DNA of 64,000 bases from the NCBI GenBank assembly GCA_905221605.1, contig CAJNDS010000746.1:767461-831460 (forward strand), given 5' to 3'. Shown piece after piece: positions 51,063 through 62,449 of the stretch. Origin of the DNA: Symbiodinium natans. Its lineage: Eukaryota; Sar; Dinophyceae; Suessiales; Symbiodiniaceae. Position 1 is the stretch's first letter; each line of letters opens with the position of its first letter. A program made the position numbers and the translations under genes. The notes below the pieces were generated by a model, which had not been told where the DNA came from, did not search any database, and saw nothing but the letters and a program-made list of their open reading frames with translations.

Positions 51063-52849
51063 ATAAATACTCCCTGTATTGCACTTGTCAGGAAAACATC
51101 TTATTTCTTGGACGGGTTTCTTAAGCAAGTGATAGCCTGTAGGAGGGTGGTTGAGGGTTTCCAGGGTTCAGGTTTTAGGGATGAAGGGTTTAGGGTTTAG
51201 GGTGTAGGGTTTAGGGTTTAGGGTTTAGGGATTAGGGATGAAGGGTGGTCAGAGGCTTAGGGTTGTCTTGCGATGCGCTAGATTGGGACCTCTGTTGAGT
51301 TTATACTTCTCTGACTTCTGGTCCCTTTTGGGGTTGCCATTCTACAAGGCAACCCCTAACGATTTAGGGCACTCCAAAAGGGACCATAATTTTGAGACAT
51401 GACTCATGCAATTCAGAGGCACCCACCCCCCCCCCCCCAACCCAGCTCTCTCGCTCTGCATCCTCGGGGATCTAGCTGTTCAGGGCTCTACGGTTTTAAC
51501 GGTTTGTAGGGCACGACCCAAAACCCAAAACCCTAAACTCTGAACCATGCAATGGGAATACTTCCTTCTGTTCTTCAGCAGTCAGCCGGCTTTAGGGGAT
51601 TTCGAGATTCAGGGCTCTGGGTTTAGGGTTTAGGGCTTGGGGGTGCTCGCGTTTGCCCCAAGCAGTAGAGCCTGCCTGGGTTTCCGGGGCGGTTCGTGCC
51701 TCCCTTTGTCTCCGAAACCCCAAACCCGAAACCGTAAACCCTAAACCTGAAATCCTAAACCCTAAACCCTTTTTTTGGGTGTCCCTTTAGGGCCAACCTT
51801 AGGGGGGCTCTATTCTATCTGGAGTATGTAAAGGGGTACCCGATTTTTGCTAAATCATGGTCCCTTGTGGGGTCCTTATGAGGCGGCCCTGCTATTCAGG
51901 CTTTAGGGCTTTCAGGGGTTGGGGTTCAGGTTTGGGGATTAGGATGTGGATGACATGCAGGCTTGGGGCCTTAGGGTTTATTGGAGGCCATAACTCTAAA
52001 CCCGAAACCTTGCGGTTTAGGGAAACCCCTTTTTGTTGTCATTCGGAAACCCCCATGTACACGCCCTCCTACACACCGGGCTCCCTGCTGCTGCGCCGAC
52101 CGCGGCGTGGCTGCCGGCACGAAGGAGACCTCGACGGGGGGCGATGTAGGACCTATAGGGTTTAGGGTTTAGGGTTTAGGCTTAGGGTTTAGGGTTTAGG
52201 GTTTAGGGTTTGTAGGGTTTGTAAGGTTCAGGGTTTAGGGTTTAGGGTTTAGGGTTCAGGGGTTTGGGGGGTTTGGGGGTTTGGGGTTTAGGGGCTTGCA
52301 GGTTGCGATGAGTGAGGAGAGGTGTAGGACTGAGGGGTTCATTCGGGTCGGCTTAGGGCTTGTGGTACAGTCACACTGCCAGCTTGCTGTGGAGGTACTG
52401 TGCATAACTTTCTCTCGCGGGGAGCATATGGATATGCGAGGGCGCCCTATAATGAAAAGACTCTTTCTTATAAGGGCAACATGGGGATTATCGTCGGTTG
52501 TTTTTGGGGGTTCGCAAGCAAACTGTGGCTTGGGAGTTCACTCGGGTGTACGGGTTTAGGGTTTGAGGTTTGGGGTTCAGGGGTATGGGGTTTGGGGGTT
52601 AGGGGCTTGAGGGTTTCGGTGCGTGAGGAGAGGTGAAGCAGGGCCTGGGAAAGTTCGAGCTTGGGGCTTGGGGTTTTCAGCCTAACGCCCGCCACCCCGT
52701 CCAACTCCTGCAGCCCCAAGCACCTGAAACCTCTCAGCCCACTTCAACCCCCAAACACCCTAAACCCTAAACCCTAAAAACCCTAAACTCTAAACCCTAA
52801 ACCCCTAAACCCTAAACCCCTCAACCCTGAAACCTCCAAACTCAGCTTG

Positions 52850-52940
52850 AAGCCACACTAGGCTCCTTGCCGGCATCTGGGGGACCGCTGCCAGTGCAAG
52901 AAACACCTCACAGGTTCGGACAGGGCTCTCGGGAGGAGTT
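52850..52940 (-). CDS. exon-like island
   Basis: Reads ESPVRTCEVFLALAAVPQMP then ARSLVWLQAEF, hydrophobic and protein-like. Two more islands at 51655-51720 (FGDKGRHEPPRKPRQALLLG) and 52040-52150 (VSFVPAATPRSAQQQGA) are similar in kind. None assigned. Confidence 0.35.
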
Positions 52941-54159
52941 TTGCGTTCAGGGTTTCTAAGGTTTGTAAGGTTTGTAAGGTTTGTAAGGTTTGTAAGGTTT
53001 AGGGTTTAGGGTTTAGGGTTTAGGGTTTAGGGTTTAGGGTTTAGGGTTTAGGGTTTAGGGTTTCGGGCTAAGGGTTGAGGGTTTAGGGTTGTAGGGTTTA
53101 GGGTGGGTACGGTTCAGGACTTGGGGAAGGGCTTCGGGTTCATGGCGCTTGGGTTTAGGGTGGTTGGGGTCTCTGGCGTTTCTAAGGGGCCCTAAGCCCT
53201 CAAAAAACCTTATGAGCACTACCAAATGCATTCGGGCATTTTTCCGTAGACTATACTAGGTAGGCCCAAGAGTAACCTAGGAATGAAAAGGTGTTATAAG
53301 AGGAACCCAAACCCTGAAAACAGGGAATAAGGGCCTGCTCTGGGTACCCTAAACCCGAAACCCTAAAGTCCTACAGAACTCAACCCCTAAAAAGCAAAAA
53401 GGGTCCTAGGACATAAGGCTGTGGCTTGACACACGGTTCGTTGGGCTTGTGGCCTTAAGTGCTTCATGGCCAGCCGCAAGGGTCCAGGGTTTGAGTTTAG
53501 GGTACAGGGTTAAGGGTTTAGGGGTTTAGAGTTTAGGGTTTAGTGGTTTGGGGGTTTGGGCGGCTTCAGGGTTTAGGGTTTAGGGCTTGGGGTTTAGGGC
53601 TAAGGGTTGGGGCTTCGGGTTAGAGCACGCGAATGAAAATATGTCATGAGACTCTCCAAGCAGCCCTCCACCCTCCGGCCTTCACGACGGCTGGCCCTAA
53701 ACCCTAAACCCTAAACCCTAAACCCCAAACCCTAAACCCTCAAGCCTCTCAACCGAACCGAGACCCTCAACCCTCAACCGTAAACCATACAACCCTACCC
53801 TAAACCCTAAACTCTGAACCCTGAACCCTGAACCCAACAAATGGGAGGGCAAGTGATAGCAACGACAAAACCCTACCCTAAACCCTGAACACTGAACCCT
53901 GAACCCTTCACCCAACAAATGGAAATGGGAGGGCAGGTGATAGCAACGACACAGCTTAGAGAACTAACCCTAAACCCTAAACCCCACCGATCAACACCCC
54001 ATCTCTCTGTTTATATTTGTATATTGTGTATATGTATATATATATAAATATACACAGAGAGAGACATACATAGAAATATAAAAATGAACTTGCATAAAGA
54101 TAGAGAGAGAGGGAGAGAAAGAGAAACATATGTATACTACATACATACATACATCCATC

Positions 54160-54480
54160 CAGGTCCTGCCAGATTGCCAAGCAAGCCGAAGACATGTTCT
54201 TGCTTCCCTACGCCAGGTGTGCCTCGCCCAGAGACTCAGTCGCCTCCCGAACGACAGACACTGTTACTACACCGCTTCTGGGCTTGGGGTAGGAGCGCCG
54301 CCCGCTCGTCTTCCAGCAGCTCACCAGCTTCCAAGTCCTACCAGATTGCCAAGCAAGCAGACGACCTGTTGATGCTTCCCTACGCCAGGTGTGCCTCGCC
54401 CAGAGGCTCTGTCGCCTCCCGTACGACAGACACTGTTGGACATCGCTTCTTGGCTTGGGGTAGAAGCACCGGAGCATATC
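54160..54480 (+). CDS. tandemly duplicated exon-like unit (176-bp period)
   Basis: Two copies of about 140 bp. The same plus frame gives CQIAKQAEDMFLLPYARCAS and YQIAKQADDLLMLPYARCAS, then PR(D/G)SVASRTTDTV. Differences are mostly conservative (E/D, M/L, F/L), which suggests the frame was translated. Copy 1 ends in TAG; copy 2 stays open into the AT-rich tract. Acceptor-like CAG or AAG precede each. Family unknown. Confidence 0.4.
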
Positions 54481-55390
54481 ATTCAAATAATTTAAACAAT
54501 TTGAAGAATTTGAATAAGTTGAATAAATTAAATAATTTAAGTACTTAAATAATTTAATTTGATTGGACCCGAATTAAATTATATTTCTATCCGCCGGCCT
54601 CTTTGAGCAATTTAAAAATTAAAGAATTTAATTGGGCCTGAATTATATAATTGTAAAAAATTTAAAATGGTCGGAAATTCAGCCTCAGGCGACTCCGGCT
54701 CAGGGCCTGGATTTGGGAGCATTTAAAAAGGTTAAACAACTTAGATGATTAAAATAATTTAAGTAATTTAAATAATTTGAATAATTTAAAAAACTTAAAT
54801 AATTTAAATAATTTTAATAATTTTAATAATTTAAATAATTTTAATAATTTAAATAATTTAACTGGGCCTGAATGGGTTTATTTAAATGTTAATTATTCAA
54901 ACTATTCAAATAATTCAACTGGTCGTAAACTCAGCCTCAGGCGACTCCGGGTCAGGGCCTAAATTATTTAAGTAACGTAAAAAATTAAACTTTAAATGAT
55001 TTAGATAATTTAACTAATTTAAATGATTTAATTGGACCCGAATTGAATTATTTAGATTATTCAAATCCACCGGCCTCTTTAAATAACTTAAACAATTTAA
55101 ATAATTTAATTGGGCCGGAATTAAATTATTTAAATTATTTGAACCACTTGGTCTGTTTAAATAATTCAAATAATTCACTGGGTTTCGGATTTTCATTTAA
55201 ATAATTTAATTGTTTTAAGTACCTATCAGTTAAACAGAAAACAAAAGAGGATAAATAGACCCGAGAGGTTGCTCTTTCATATGTATCCATATATATTCTT
55301 ATATGATTTTATTCTATTCTATTCCATTATACTATATTATATTATATGATATTATATATATATGTATATATATATATATATGTATACTCG
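54481..55390. repeat. AT-rich repetitive tract (AATAATTTAA)
   Basis: 0.9 kb of AATAATTTAAA words in both orientations with embedded TGGGCCTGAATT, and a direct repeat of TCAGCCTCAGGCGACTCCGG at about 54680 and 54930. Asn/Leu-rich frames are repeat artefacts. Sharply different from the GC-rich surroundings. Confidence 0.88.
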
Positions 55391-55394
55391 CAGA

Positions 55395-55530
55395 AACCAA
55401 CCATGTTCATTTGCAGCTGTATGAGGACAGGACACAACCCCCCACGCCCTTGCTGAGCCCCGAGCGGCCAAACATCTCAAGCGCTGGCGCCGAAGCATCG
55501 CCGCGCCCTGAGGGCACAGCGAGGGTTTGG
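55395..55530 (+). CDS. exon-like island on plus
   Basis: Plus frame ILAETNHVHLQLYEDRTQPP then TPLLSPERPNISSAGAEA. It follows the duplicated plus-strand unit and could share a gene with it. Minus is also open. Unassigned. Confidence 0.3.
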
Positions 55531-56272
55531 GGTTTGGGGTTTGGGGTTTGGGGTTTAGGGTTTAGGGTTTAGGGTTTAGGGCTACTAAGGGTTTAGGAAT
55601 TAGGGTTTGGGGTTTCGGGAATCGTGTGTACCAGAACCGCCCAAGTCTGCTCAAAAAGCGCCCATCCCTAAATGCTCAACCCTCAACCCTGAATCCCAAA
55701 GATTTCTGCGGATAGAGGTACATTAAGAGCCCCCAAAAACTCACCCAAAACTTCCCCTAAACCCTAAACCCTAAACCCGAAACGTGGGTGAAAAGTGCGG
55801 GCTGGAGGGTCTTGGGGCTTCAGGTTCTGGAGTTTGGGAGCTGCAGTCCAGAAATATAGCAAGCGCTTAGGGGTTTAGGTCTTTGGGGTTGAGGTTTAAG
55901 GCTTAAGGGTTAAGGGTTAAGGGTTAGGGTTCAGGGTTCAGGGTTCAGGGTTCAGGGTGCAGGGTTCAGGGTTCAGGGTTCAGGGTTTAGGGTTTAGGGT
56001 TTAGGGTTTAGGGTAAGCCCGTGAACGCCATGGGGCCCAAATGCGGCTCTAAGCGCACGCTGTCACTTTGCCACGTTCCAGCGCGGCATTGCCGCACAGA
56101 TTTTGCAAACCCTACATGCTAAACCCTAAGCTTTCAGCCATTCTGAACCCTAACCCCTGAAATCTATAAACTCTCAAACCCTGCAAGACCCAAACCCCGG
56201 CAGCATGCTTTGGGAACTGGAAAGGTGCCAGGGCTTAGGGTTTTTCGGGGTTTAGGGTTGGGGTCTTTAGGT

Positions 56273-56453
56273 TGGGATGTTCCCCCCTTATTACACTAAC
56301 AGTCCTTAAGAAGGATTATAGAGTACCCCTATTTGAACAACCCTAAACCCTAAACCCTAAACCCTAACCCTAAACCCTAAACCCTAAACCCTAAACCCTG
56401 AACCCTATTTGAACCCCAGTAAGGACTGTTATTATAAGGGGGGAACATCCCAG
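56273..56453. mobile_element. hairpin element family K interrupted by a telomere-like block
   Basis: Arms GGGATGTTCCCCCCTTAT..AACAGTCCTTA and TAAGGACTGTTATTATAAGG then GGGGAACATCCC pair at the ends. The loop is split at 56339-56402 by 64 bp of CCCTAAA repeat, flanked by CCCTATTTGAAC at 56327-56338 and again at 56403-56414. Removing the block and one 12-mer restores a compact hairpin. Confidence 0.88.
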
Positions 56454-56759
56454 GGTTTGAAGGTGTTTCGGCCTTGGGCTTGTTTTAGAGGCTTGAAATG
56501 TGCTCGACGATTAAGGTTTAGGGTTTAGGGTTTAGGGTTTAGGGTTTAGGGTTTGGGGTTTGGGGTTTAGGGTTTAGGGTTTAAGGTTTGACGATTAGGT
56601 TCTCAGCAAGGGTTACAGTAACAGTGCGGTCTAGCCAGAGGACTTCGCACTTTCGTACATCTTCCCGGCCCTACAAATATTCAGGTGAAATATACAAACT
56701 ACCCAAAGCCCTAGACCCTAAACCCAAAAGCCTAAACCCCAAACCCTAAACCTGAAGCC

Positions 56760-56835
56760 TGAGTCAGGCAATCATCCCTCGCCTGGTCGAGCACCATGTC
56801 GAGCTTGTGGCCCATGGTGGCCGTGCAGCGTGTGA
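56760..56835 (-). CDS. exon-like island
   Basis: Minus frame TATMGHKLDMVLDQARDDCL then TQ, with GC donors after CAG. Protein-like; unassigned. Confidence 0.35.
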
Positions 56836-57507
56836 GAGCAAACGTAAAAAAAATGTCCTAAGTCCCTAAAACCCTAAACACTAAACCCTAAACCCTATAA
56901 CCCCGAACCGTTAAGCTCTCCCAATGCCCCCCGCAAGTACGCACCCCCCCCAAGTCTCAGCGGGGTTGAGCTTAGCAGCCACGAAGCCGGAAATTTTGGA
57001 TGGAACGTCCGAGCTCACATGTCCCTAAACCTTATAAGCCCTAAGCCCTAAACCCTTGACTCCCTATTCGCCCTAAACCTTTGCTTCTTTGCGGGAGTTC
57101 AGCCTGTGAGAAGCTACGGGCGACGCACGCAGGGCAGAGCAGGTGAAGCAACACATGCCGGCCGAATCTTAGGGTTTTGGGTTAGGGTTTTCGGTTTAGG
57201 GTTTCGTGTTTCGGGGTAGGTACATGGTCCCTTTTTCAGGGCCCTCAAAAGGGTACCCCTTATATACCCCATGCAAAGTACGTCAGAAATCATGCAAGGA
57301 GGTTAGGGACCATATTATAAAGGGCCCATGAAACTATTAGGGACCAGATTATAAAGGGCCCATGAAACTACCCTATGACCGAAGAGGGACAGGGGACGGC
57401 CCTAACGAGGTGTTGGGTTTGGAGCTAAACCAGGGAGGTAAGTACAAGAAACAGGGTGGAGAAGACAAAGCCTCCAGTTAGTGCTAGGTAGTGCTTGGGC
57501 AGGTACT

Positions 57508-57596
57508 TGGGGAGGGGGGGGCAGGGGGGAGGGGGGGGAGAGGGGGGGGGAGGGAGGGGGGGGTGGGAGGGGGGTGGGGGAGGGGGGGAGGGGAGT
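57508..57596 (+). repeat. G-rich low-complexity tract
   Basis: About 90 bp of GGGGGAGG-type sequence. The Pro/Ser-rich minus frame is an artefact. Confidence 0.9.
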
Positions 57597-58019
57597 TCCC
57601 TTCAAAACGCTTCGCCCTAAAAAACCGTAAACCCTAAACCTTAAGATCCAACCTGCTGGCTAGAGCTAGTGTGACCATGGACAGCGCCCGTGCTTCGCAA
57701 TTCGGAGTCTACTCTACAATGACGCTCGACGAAACCACCCTAAACCCTAGAACCTAAACGCCCCGCTGGCCCTAAACCCAAAACAGAACATAATGTCTCG
57801 TTAGGGGTTCAGTGCTTAGGGTTTTGGGGATCAGGGGGGGAGGATTGAAGGGGTTTCGGGTTTGGGCCTTGAGGTTTTGAGGTTTAGAGTATAGGGTTCA
57901 TAGGGTTTACATAGGGTCTAGCGGGTTCAAAGGGTTTCTAGGAACCCTAAACCCTAAACCCTAAACCCTAAACCCTTATAAGGTTAATGGAGTTAGGGTT
58001 TCAGGCTTTCAGGGTCCTC

Positions 58020-58110
58020 TTTCTTCCGCCAATCCCAGCAAGCTCACGGCGGGTGCGAAGGGACACAGCTGCAGAGGCCAGGGTCCGGGCAGCCGTGCTA
58101 CATTATCGGG
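58020..58110 (-). CDS. exon-like island
   Basis: After AATGTAG| the minus frame reads TAARTLASAAVSLRTRRELA then GIGGRKR. The plus frame is also open. Unassigned. Confidence 0.3.
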
Positions 58111-58284
58111 GACTCGGGGTTCATATTGGTAGGGCGCGGGGTTAAGGGTTTAGGGTTTAGGGTTTAGGGATTGTATAGGGCACTCATTCCCTCATTCCCT
58201 ACTAAGCTACTTAGGGCCAAACATTTTTAAAGTACAGTACTCCAAAGCCCAGTAAGTTTTCTTGGCTGCGTCCGGCCTTGTTCT

Positions 58285-58433
58285 GCAAGCTCCCATGTGC
58301 TACCTTACCCTACGGGTCCATGTACCTAATTATTATATACCTGGGCCTTTAAGCACCTTCTATATAGGGACTTTAGGGCCTATATGATAATGAGGTACAT
58401 GGACCCTTAGGGGCAAGTTCCCATGTGCTACCT
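58285..58433. mobile_element. hairpin MITE family B, copy 3, with 21-bp flanking repeats
   Basis: Hairpin 58308-58412 (CCCTACGGGTCCATGTACCT ... TACATGGACCCTTAGGG). GCAAGCTCCCATGTGCTACC plus T precedes it, and the same 21 bp with one C/T change follows at 58413-58433. Confidence 0.88.
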
Positions 58434-58675
58434 GACACTCTTCGACGCTCAGGCGCCGTCCGCGCTCGGGTGGAGGCGCAAACTTTTGCCACCCAGTGTT
58501 AGGTATCAATCAGCCTAAACTGACTTGAGGGCAGTCGGTTGTGCACTGTGCGGCTTGCTTTTTCGGTCTTTGCATGCCTGTGAGTTCGGCGTTCCTCTGC
58601 GGACAAACGAAGTTGGGTTCTGTAGTGCACCTGATGGTGCTGGCTCTGCATGCCAGCCTTCGTCCCTACTTTGGA

Positions 58676-58781
58676 GTAGACCCTGGAAAAAAGCATATAC
58701 TTTTTTTGGGTAGAAGTAGCTATAATAGGAACCCAGAACCCACAAAAAAGTATTAAAGTATAGTACTCCAAAACCCAGTAG
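58676..58781. mobile_element. hairpin MITE family C, copy 2
   Basis: CTACTTTGGAGTAGACCC ... TAGTACTCCAAAACCCAG. Interrupts plus-strand frames around 58525-58756. A right-end fragment (AGTACTCCAAAGCCCAGTA) sits at 58228-58247. Confidence 0.82.
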
Positions 58782-59074
58782 TCTTTGGTTGGAGCCCAGG
58801 GCGCGAAGCCCGTCTGCATTTGTGGGTTTCTCTGGTTTTCTGGTCTAATCACGGCTTTGGGTTTAGGATGTACTTCGTGGTTCGGGTTTAGGGATTTGGG
58901 TGCTTGCCGGTAGGTATAGGCTTTAAACGGAGCCTATTGCCTCCTCCCTTCACATTCCGCACGGCGAAGATTTTTAGCGCCTGTCTTTGTTGCTCAGGAC
59001 AGGGGCCAGGGCGAGATCCAGCCACGCATGGGGCTAGACACGTCAAAGCTGCTAACCCCCTAAACCCTATATAA

Positions 59075-59440
59075 TTGAAGAGCTCGCCCTATCCGAGTGC
59101 ATGCACGCTGCCGGTGGCTCGGCAGACCAATTCACATCAAATTCGGCACACAAGCGCCTCTCTTCAACACGATGCCTCGTGCTGCGAGTCGCGACATGTG
59201 GAGCTGTATGGCACGCTGTGCAAGCAGGCTGGCATACTTGCGAAACCGTCAACCCTGAACCCTAAACCCAGAAAGATTGCAGCAAAGCGCCACGCAGTTC
59301 TCATAAGCTTTTTGCGACAGGCATTCGGCTGCACAGCACATCAGGCTGCTGCTCATTTCTGCAAGAGGTCGCTGATAAATGTGCTGGCTCCTGGCATTCC
59401 CCGGGCTTCTGCAGGTTGGGGTTTTTTGTTTTTTATATAG
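59075..59440 (+). other. 121-codon open frame, unassigned
   Basis: Plus frame from MKSSPYPSACTLPVARQTNS through a short CCCTGAACCC block to FCKRSLINVLAPGI. Cys/His/Ala-rich; no family recognised. It could be chance. Confidence 0.2.
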
Positions 59441-59449
59441 GGTTTAGGG

Positions 59450-59572
59450 ATGATAGGTTTAGGGTTTAGGGTTTAGGGTTTAGGGTTTAGGGTTTAGGGT
59501 TTAGGGTTTAGGGTTTAGGGTTTAGGGTTTAGGGTTTAGGGTTTAGGGTTTAGGGCTAGGGTTTAGGGTTTA
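59450..59572 (+). repeat. TTTAGGG array
   Basis: About 15 perfect units, then short-unit slips (TTAGGG, CTAGGG). Confidence 0.95.
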
Positions 59573-60135
59573 GGGTTAGGGGAGGCTTGGTAGCTTGGCG
59601 ACCCATCTTCCTGGGGCGTTAGCTTTTTGGCGGTGGTTGCTTGCACTAGGTGAAGCCAGAACGGGCATAAGTGTCTAAACCCTAAACCCATGAAGCGTGT
59701 TCTTAAAACCTGAACCCTAAACCCTAAACTCTGCAAAGAGTTTTATACGCCCTTGAACCCCACACCCTAAATCACAGAATGAGTCTTGAAAAACCTGAAC
59801 CGTGAACTGTTCTAAGCCGCAAGCACTAAACCCTAAACCCTAGAAAATTTAAGGATCGAGGCTTGGGCTTAGGGTTATAAGGGTTAAGGGTTTAGGGTTT
59901 AGGGTTTGGGGTTTGGGGTTTGGGGTTTAGGGTTTAGGGTTTAGGGTTTAGGGTGCTTGTAGGGCTTATTGAGCTTCCACGGCTCGTAGAGCTTAGGATT
60001 GAGGCTTTGGGGGGTATTAACCCCAAACCCCACAACCCTATAAACCCTACAAACCCTAAACCCTACACCCTAAACCCTCTAAACCCTAGGCTGCGGTTTA
60101 GGACTGTCTGGTCGAAGCTTTAGTGCGGCTACGGC

Positions 60136-60321
60136 TTGCCCGAAGGTGTAACGTTTACCGGTTTGCCCCCTGGCTTTGTAGGGACTGGGGGTAAATTAGG
60201 TACCCAACAACAAACCCCTGAATTAGAAATAGTGCCAGTTAGAAGAGGTCAAAGGGCACAATCTAGGGGGGGATATGGGGTAGATCATTCCCTCAGCAAG
60301 TTCAGGGCTTGGGGTGTGTAA
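60136..60321 (+). other. open frame with A/T-ending codons
   Basis: Plus frame PEGVTFTGLPPGFVGTGGKL then GTQQQTPELEIVPVRRGQRA to a stop. Codons GTA, TTA, ATA and AGA are common, unlike the GC-rich exons, so if coding it may be a transferred or element-derived fragment. Confidence 0.3.
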
Positions 60322-60460
60322 CGTAGGTTCTACTGGGTCTTTAAGGGCTGAGGGCCTGAAGGCTTTAGGGACCCTCACTCCTCCACCCTAAACCCTAAAC
60401 CCTAAACCCTAAACCCTAAACCCTAAACCCTAAACCCTAAACCCTAAACCCTAAAATTCA

Positions 60461-60545
60461 GGTTGGGCAGCCTCATCGTGTAGCAAAACTGTTGAACGCT
60501 GAGCTCGAAGACTTTGACACGCCCCTCTACATCAAGCCCCAACAA
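60461..60545 (-). CDS. exon-like island
   Basis: After GTAGAG|G the minus frame reads GRVKVFELSVQQFCYTMRLP then NL, with mostly G/C third positions. The plus frame (VGQPHRVAKLLNAELEDFDT) is in codon register with it and also open. Unassigned. Confidence 0.35.
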
Positions 60546-60654
60546 CTCCCGAATTCACCCTAAACCCTAAACCCTAAACCCTAAACCCTAAACCCCAAAC
60601 CCTAAACCCTAACCCTAAACCCTAAACCCTTGGGACCAGTTTCTTGGAGCCCTT

Positions 60655-60820
60655 TCATCTCAAAGCCAGCTCCGCCTTCCAGAAGCCGGGATGAAGCCTC
60701 TGTCGCTGCGCATCTTTTTTCATTGCTGTTGGGAGCGAGGAGGAGGGTGGGGCTTCTTGGCGGTCGCGGGCCAACGAAAGGATGTGGGTGATCCCGATCG
60801 CAGACGTGGCAGTTGGGGGG
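60655..60820 (-). CDS. probable terminal coding segment
   Basis: About 54 open codons ending in TGA at 60655: TSAIGITHILSLARDRQEAP, then PSSSLPTAMKKDAQRQRLHP and GFWKAELALR. No telomere-like repeat inside. It could be the last exon of a minus-strand gene to the right. Unassigned. Confidence 0.4.
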
Positions 60821-61236
60821 GTTGCGATATTAGGGGGTTTAGGGTTTAGGGTTTAGGGTTTGGGGTTTAGGGTTTAGGGTTTGGGGTTTAGGGTTTAGGG
60901 CTTAGGGTTTAGGGTTTAGGGGTAGGGGGGGGGGGGGGGGGGGGGCGGCCTGCCAGCTGCTAGGAATATCTCGGGCGTAGGGACTAAATCTAGCGGTCGG
61001 CAGAATTACTAGCAATATTCCCTTGGGGTCCTCTGTAAATTCTGCCAGAATAACGCCGCTAAGCCCTATTCTAATTCTCCCTCTAGATTAGGAGGGCGGG
61101 GGGTGTAGGGGAGCTCTGAAATTTGTTGCGGGTAGACCTCAGGAGCCCAGAAGTGCGAAGTGTGCGAGTTTTGTGGGAGTGGAAGCCGGCAAACAAGGCC
61201 AAACCCCAGCCATTGGCTGCTTTTTCTCCTTAGGGT

Positions 61237-61268
<32 letters not shown>

Positions 61269-61384
61269 GGTTTGCTTGATATATAGTACGGTTTATGCGC
61301 TAGGGTTGAGGGTATTGCAGGGTGTGGAGTTGGTGGCCCTAAAAACCTTCCACCCTTAAACTGCGCAGGTTTAGGGTTTCAGTG

Positions 61385-61545
61385 ATCAAGGGACTCAAGG
61401 AGGAAACCTTATGGAAGGACCTTGGGGGTTATCCAGGGGATATTTCGGGGCTACTTCGGTATATAGGGACTCATTCTACAATAAGGGGGTTATCTGGGGG
61501 GACAAGATTAAGGGTCCCTTCTAGCGGTCCCCCCTTCCCTTAAAG
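61385..61545. mobile_element. element family J, copy 2
   Basis: GGACCTTGGGGGTTATCCAG ... GGGGGGACAAGATTAAGGGT, CCCTTCTAGCGGTCCCCCCT. Shares the right half with 46980-47170. Confidence 0.7.
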
Positions 61546-61980
61546 TGAAGCTTCGGGGTCTGGGCCCTGGCCCGAATCTTTCAAGCCCTTGGGGTTTAGG
61601 GTTTAGGGTTTAGGGTTTAGGGTTTAGGGTTTAGGGTTAAGGGTTTCGGGTTAAGGGTTTGGGGTTTAGGCTTAGGCAGCTACGGCGCCTCAAAGCGACG
61701 GCCGGCCCTTCTTCCGAGGCAACGCAACCTCAGCCGGACTTGGCCATAGGGGGGTTTTAGGGTCTAGGGTTGAGAGTCTAGGGGGTTTAAACCTTAAGGT
61801 TTAGGGTTTTAGGAGCTAGGGTTTAGGGTTTGGGGTTTGGGGTCTGGGGTTCAGGGTTTCGGGGTTACATTGTTTGGGGGTTTAGGGTTGACCACCCCAA
61901 GCCTGATCATGGTCTTAAAAGGGCTTGTGGATATACAGGCCGGTTTTCTCTGTATCTCTTCCGAAAACTACTCAATATAG

Positions 61981-62090
61981 CCCCTACATACCATAACAAG
62001 GATCCCTATATCTACCCTTTTTAAATTTAGCCCCTGCGTACCATAGTAAGGATCCCTATGTCTGCCCTTTTCAAATATAGCCCCTACATA
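61981..62090 (+). repeat. 50-bp tandem repeat, 2.2 copies
   Basis: CCCCTACATACCATAACAAG then GATCCCTATATCTACCCTTT to TTTAG, repeated at 62031 with six changes and begun again at 62081. Confidence 0.93.
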
Positions 62091-62093
62091 ACC

Positions 62094-62239
62094 AAAAAAT
62101 GACGACTCAGAAAGGCACCACACAGCAACAAAAGAAGACTCAGAAAGAACACCACACAGCGACCAATTAATAAAGACTCAGAAAAGGGCACCACACAGTA
62201 ACAAAAAAATGACAACTCAGAAAAAGGCACCACACAGGA
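62094..62239 (+). repeat. 33-38 bp tandem repeat, four copies
   Basis: Units AAAAAATGACGACTCAGAAA then GGCACCACACAGCAAC, with GACTCAG at 62104, 62137 and 62175 and AACTCAG at 62214. No coding frame. Confidence 0.9.
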
Positions 62240-62449
62240 TACCTATCTCTACCATTTAAGCAAAAACACCGCCAACCTGTGGGTTCGGGGCTTGAGAGCT
62301 ATGTCGAAGGGTCCCCAGACCCAGAGCCTAAAGCCAGAAGGTCAGCTCCCTGCGCACCTTCTGAGATATAAGCCAAATGCCCTAAAGCCTAAACCCTAAA
62401 CCCTAAACTCTAAACCCTAGGCCGTCACATAACGGGGGACATTTTGAAC

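Noticed and set aside
55014-55196. Asn/Leu/Tyr-rich frames in the AT-rich tract
   Set aside because: Low-complexity AATAATTTAA repeats; open frames are a by-product.
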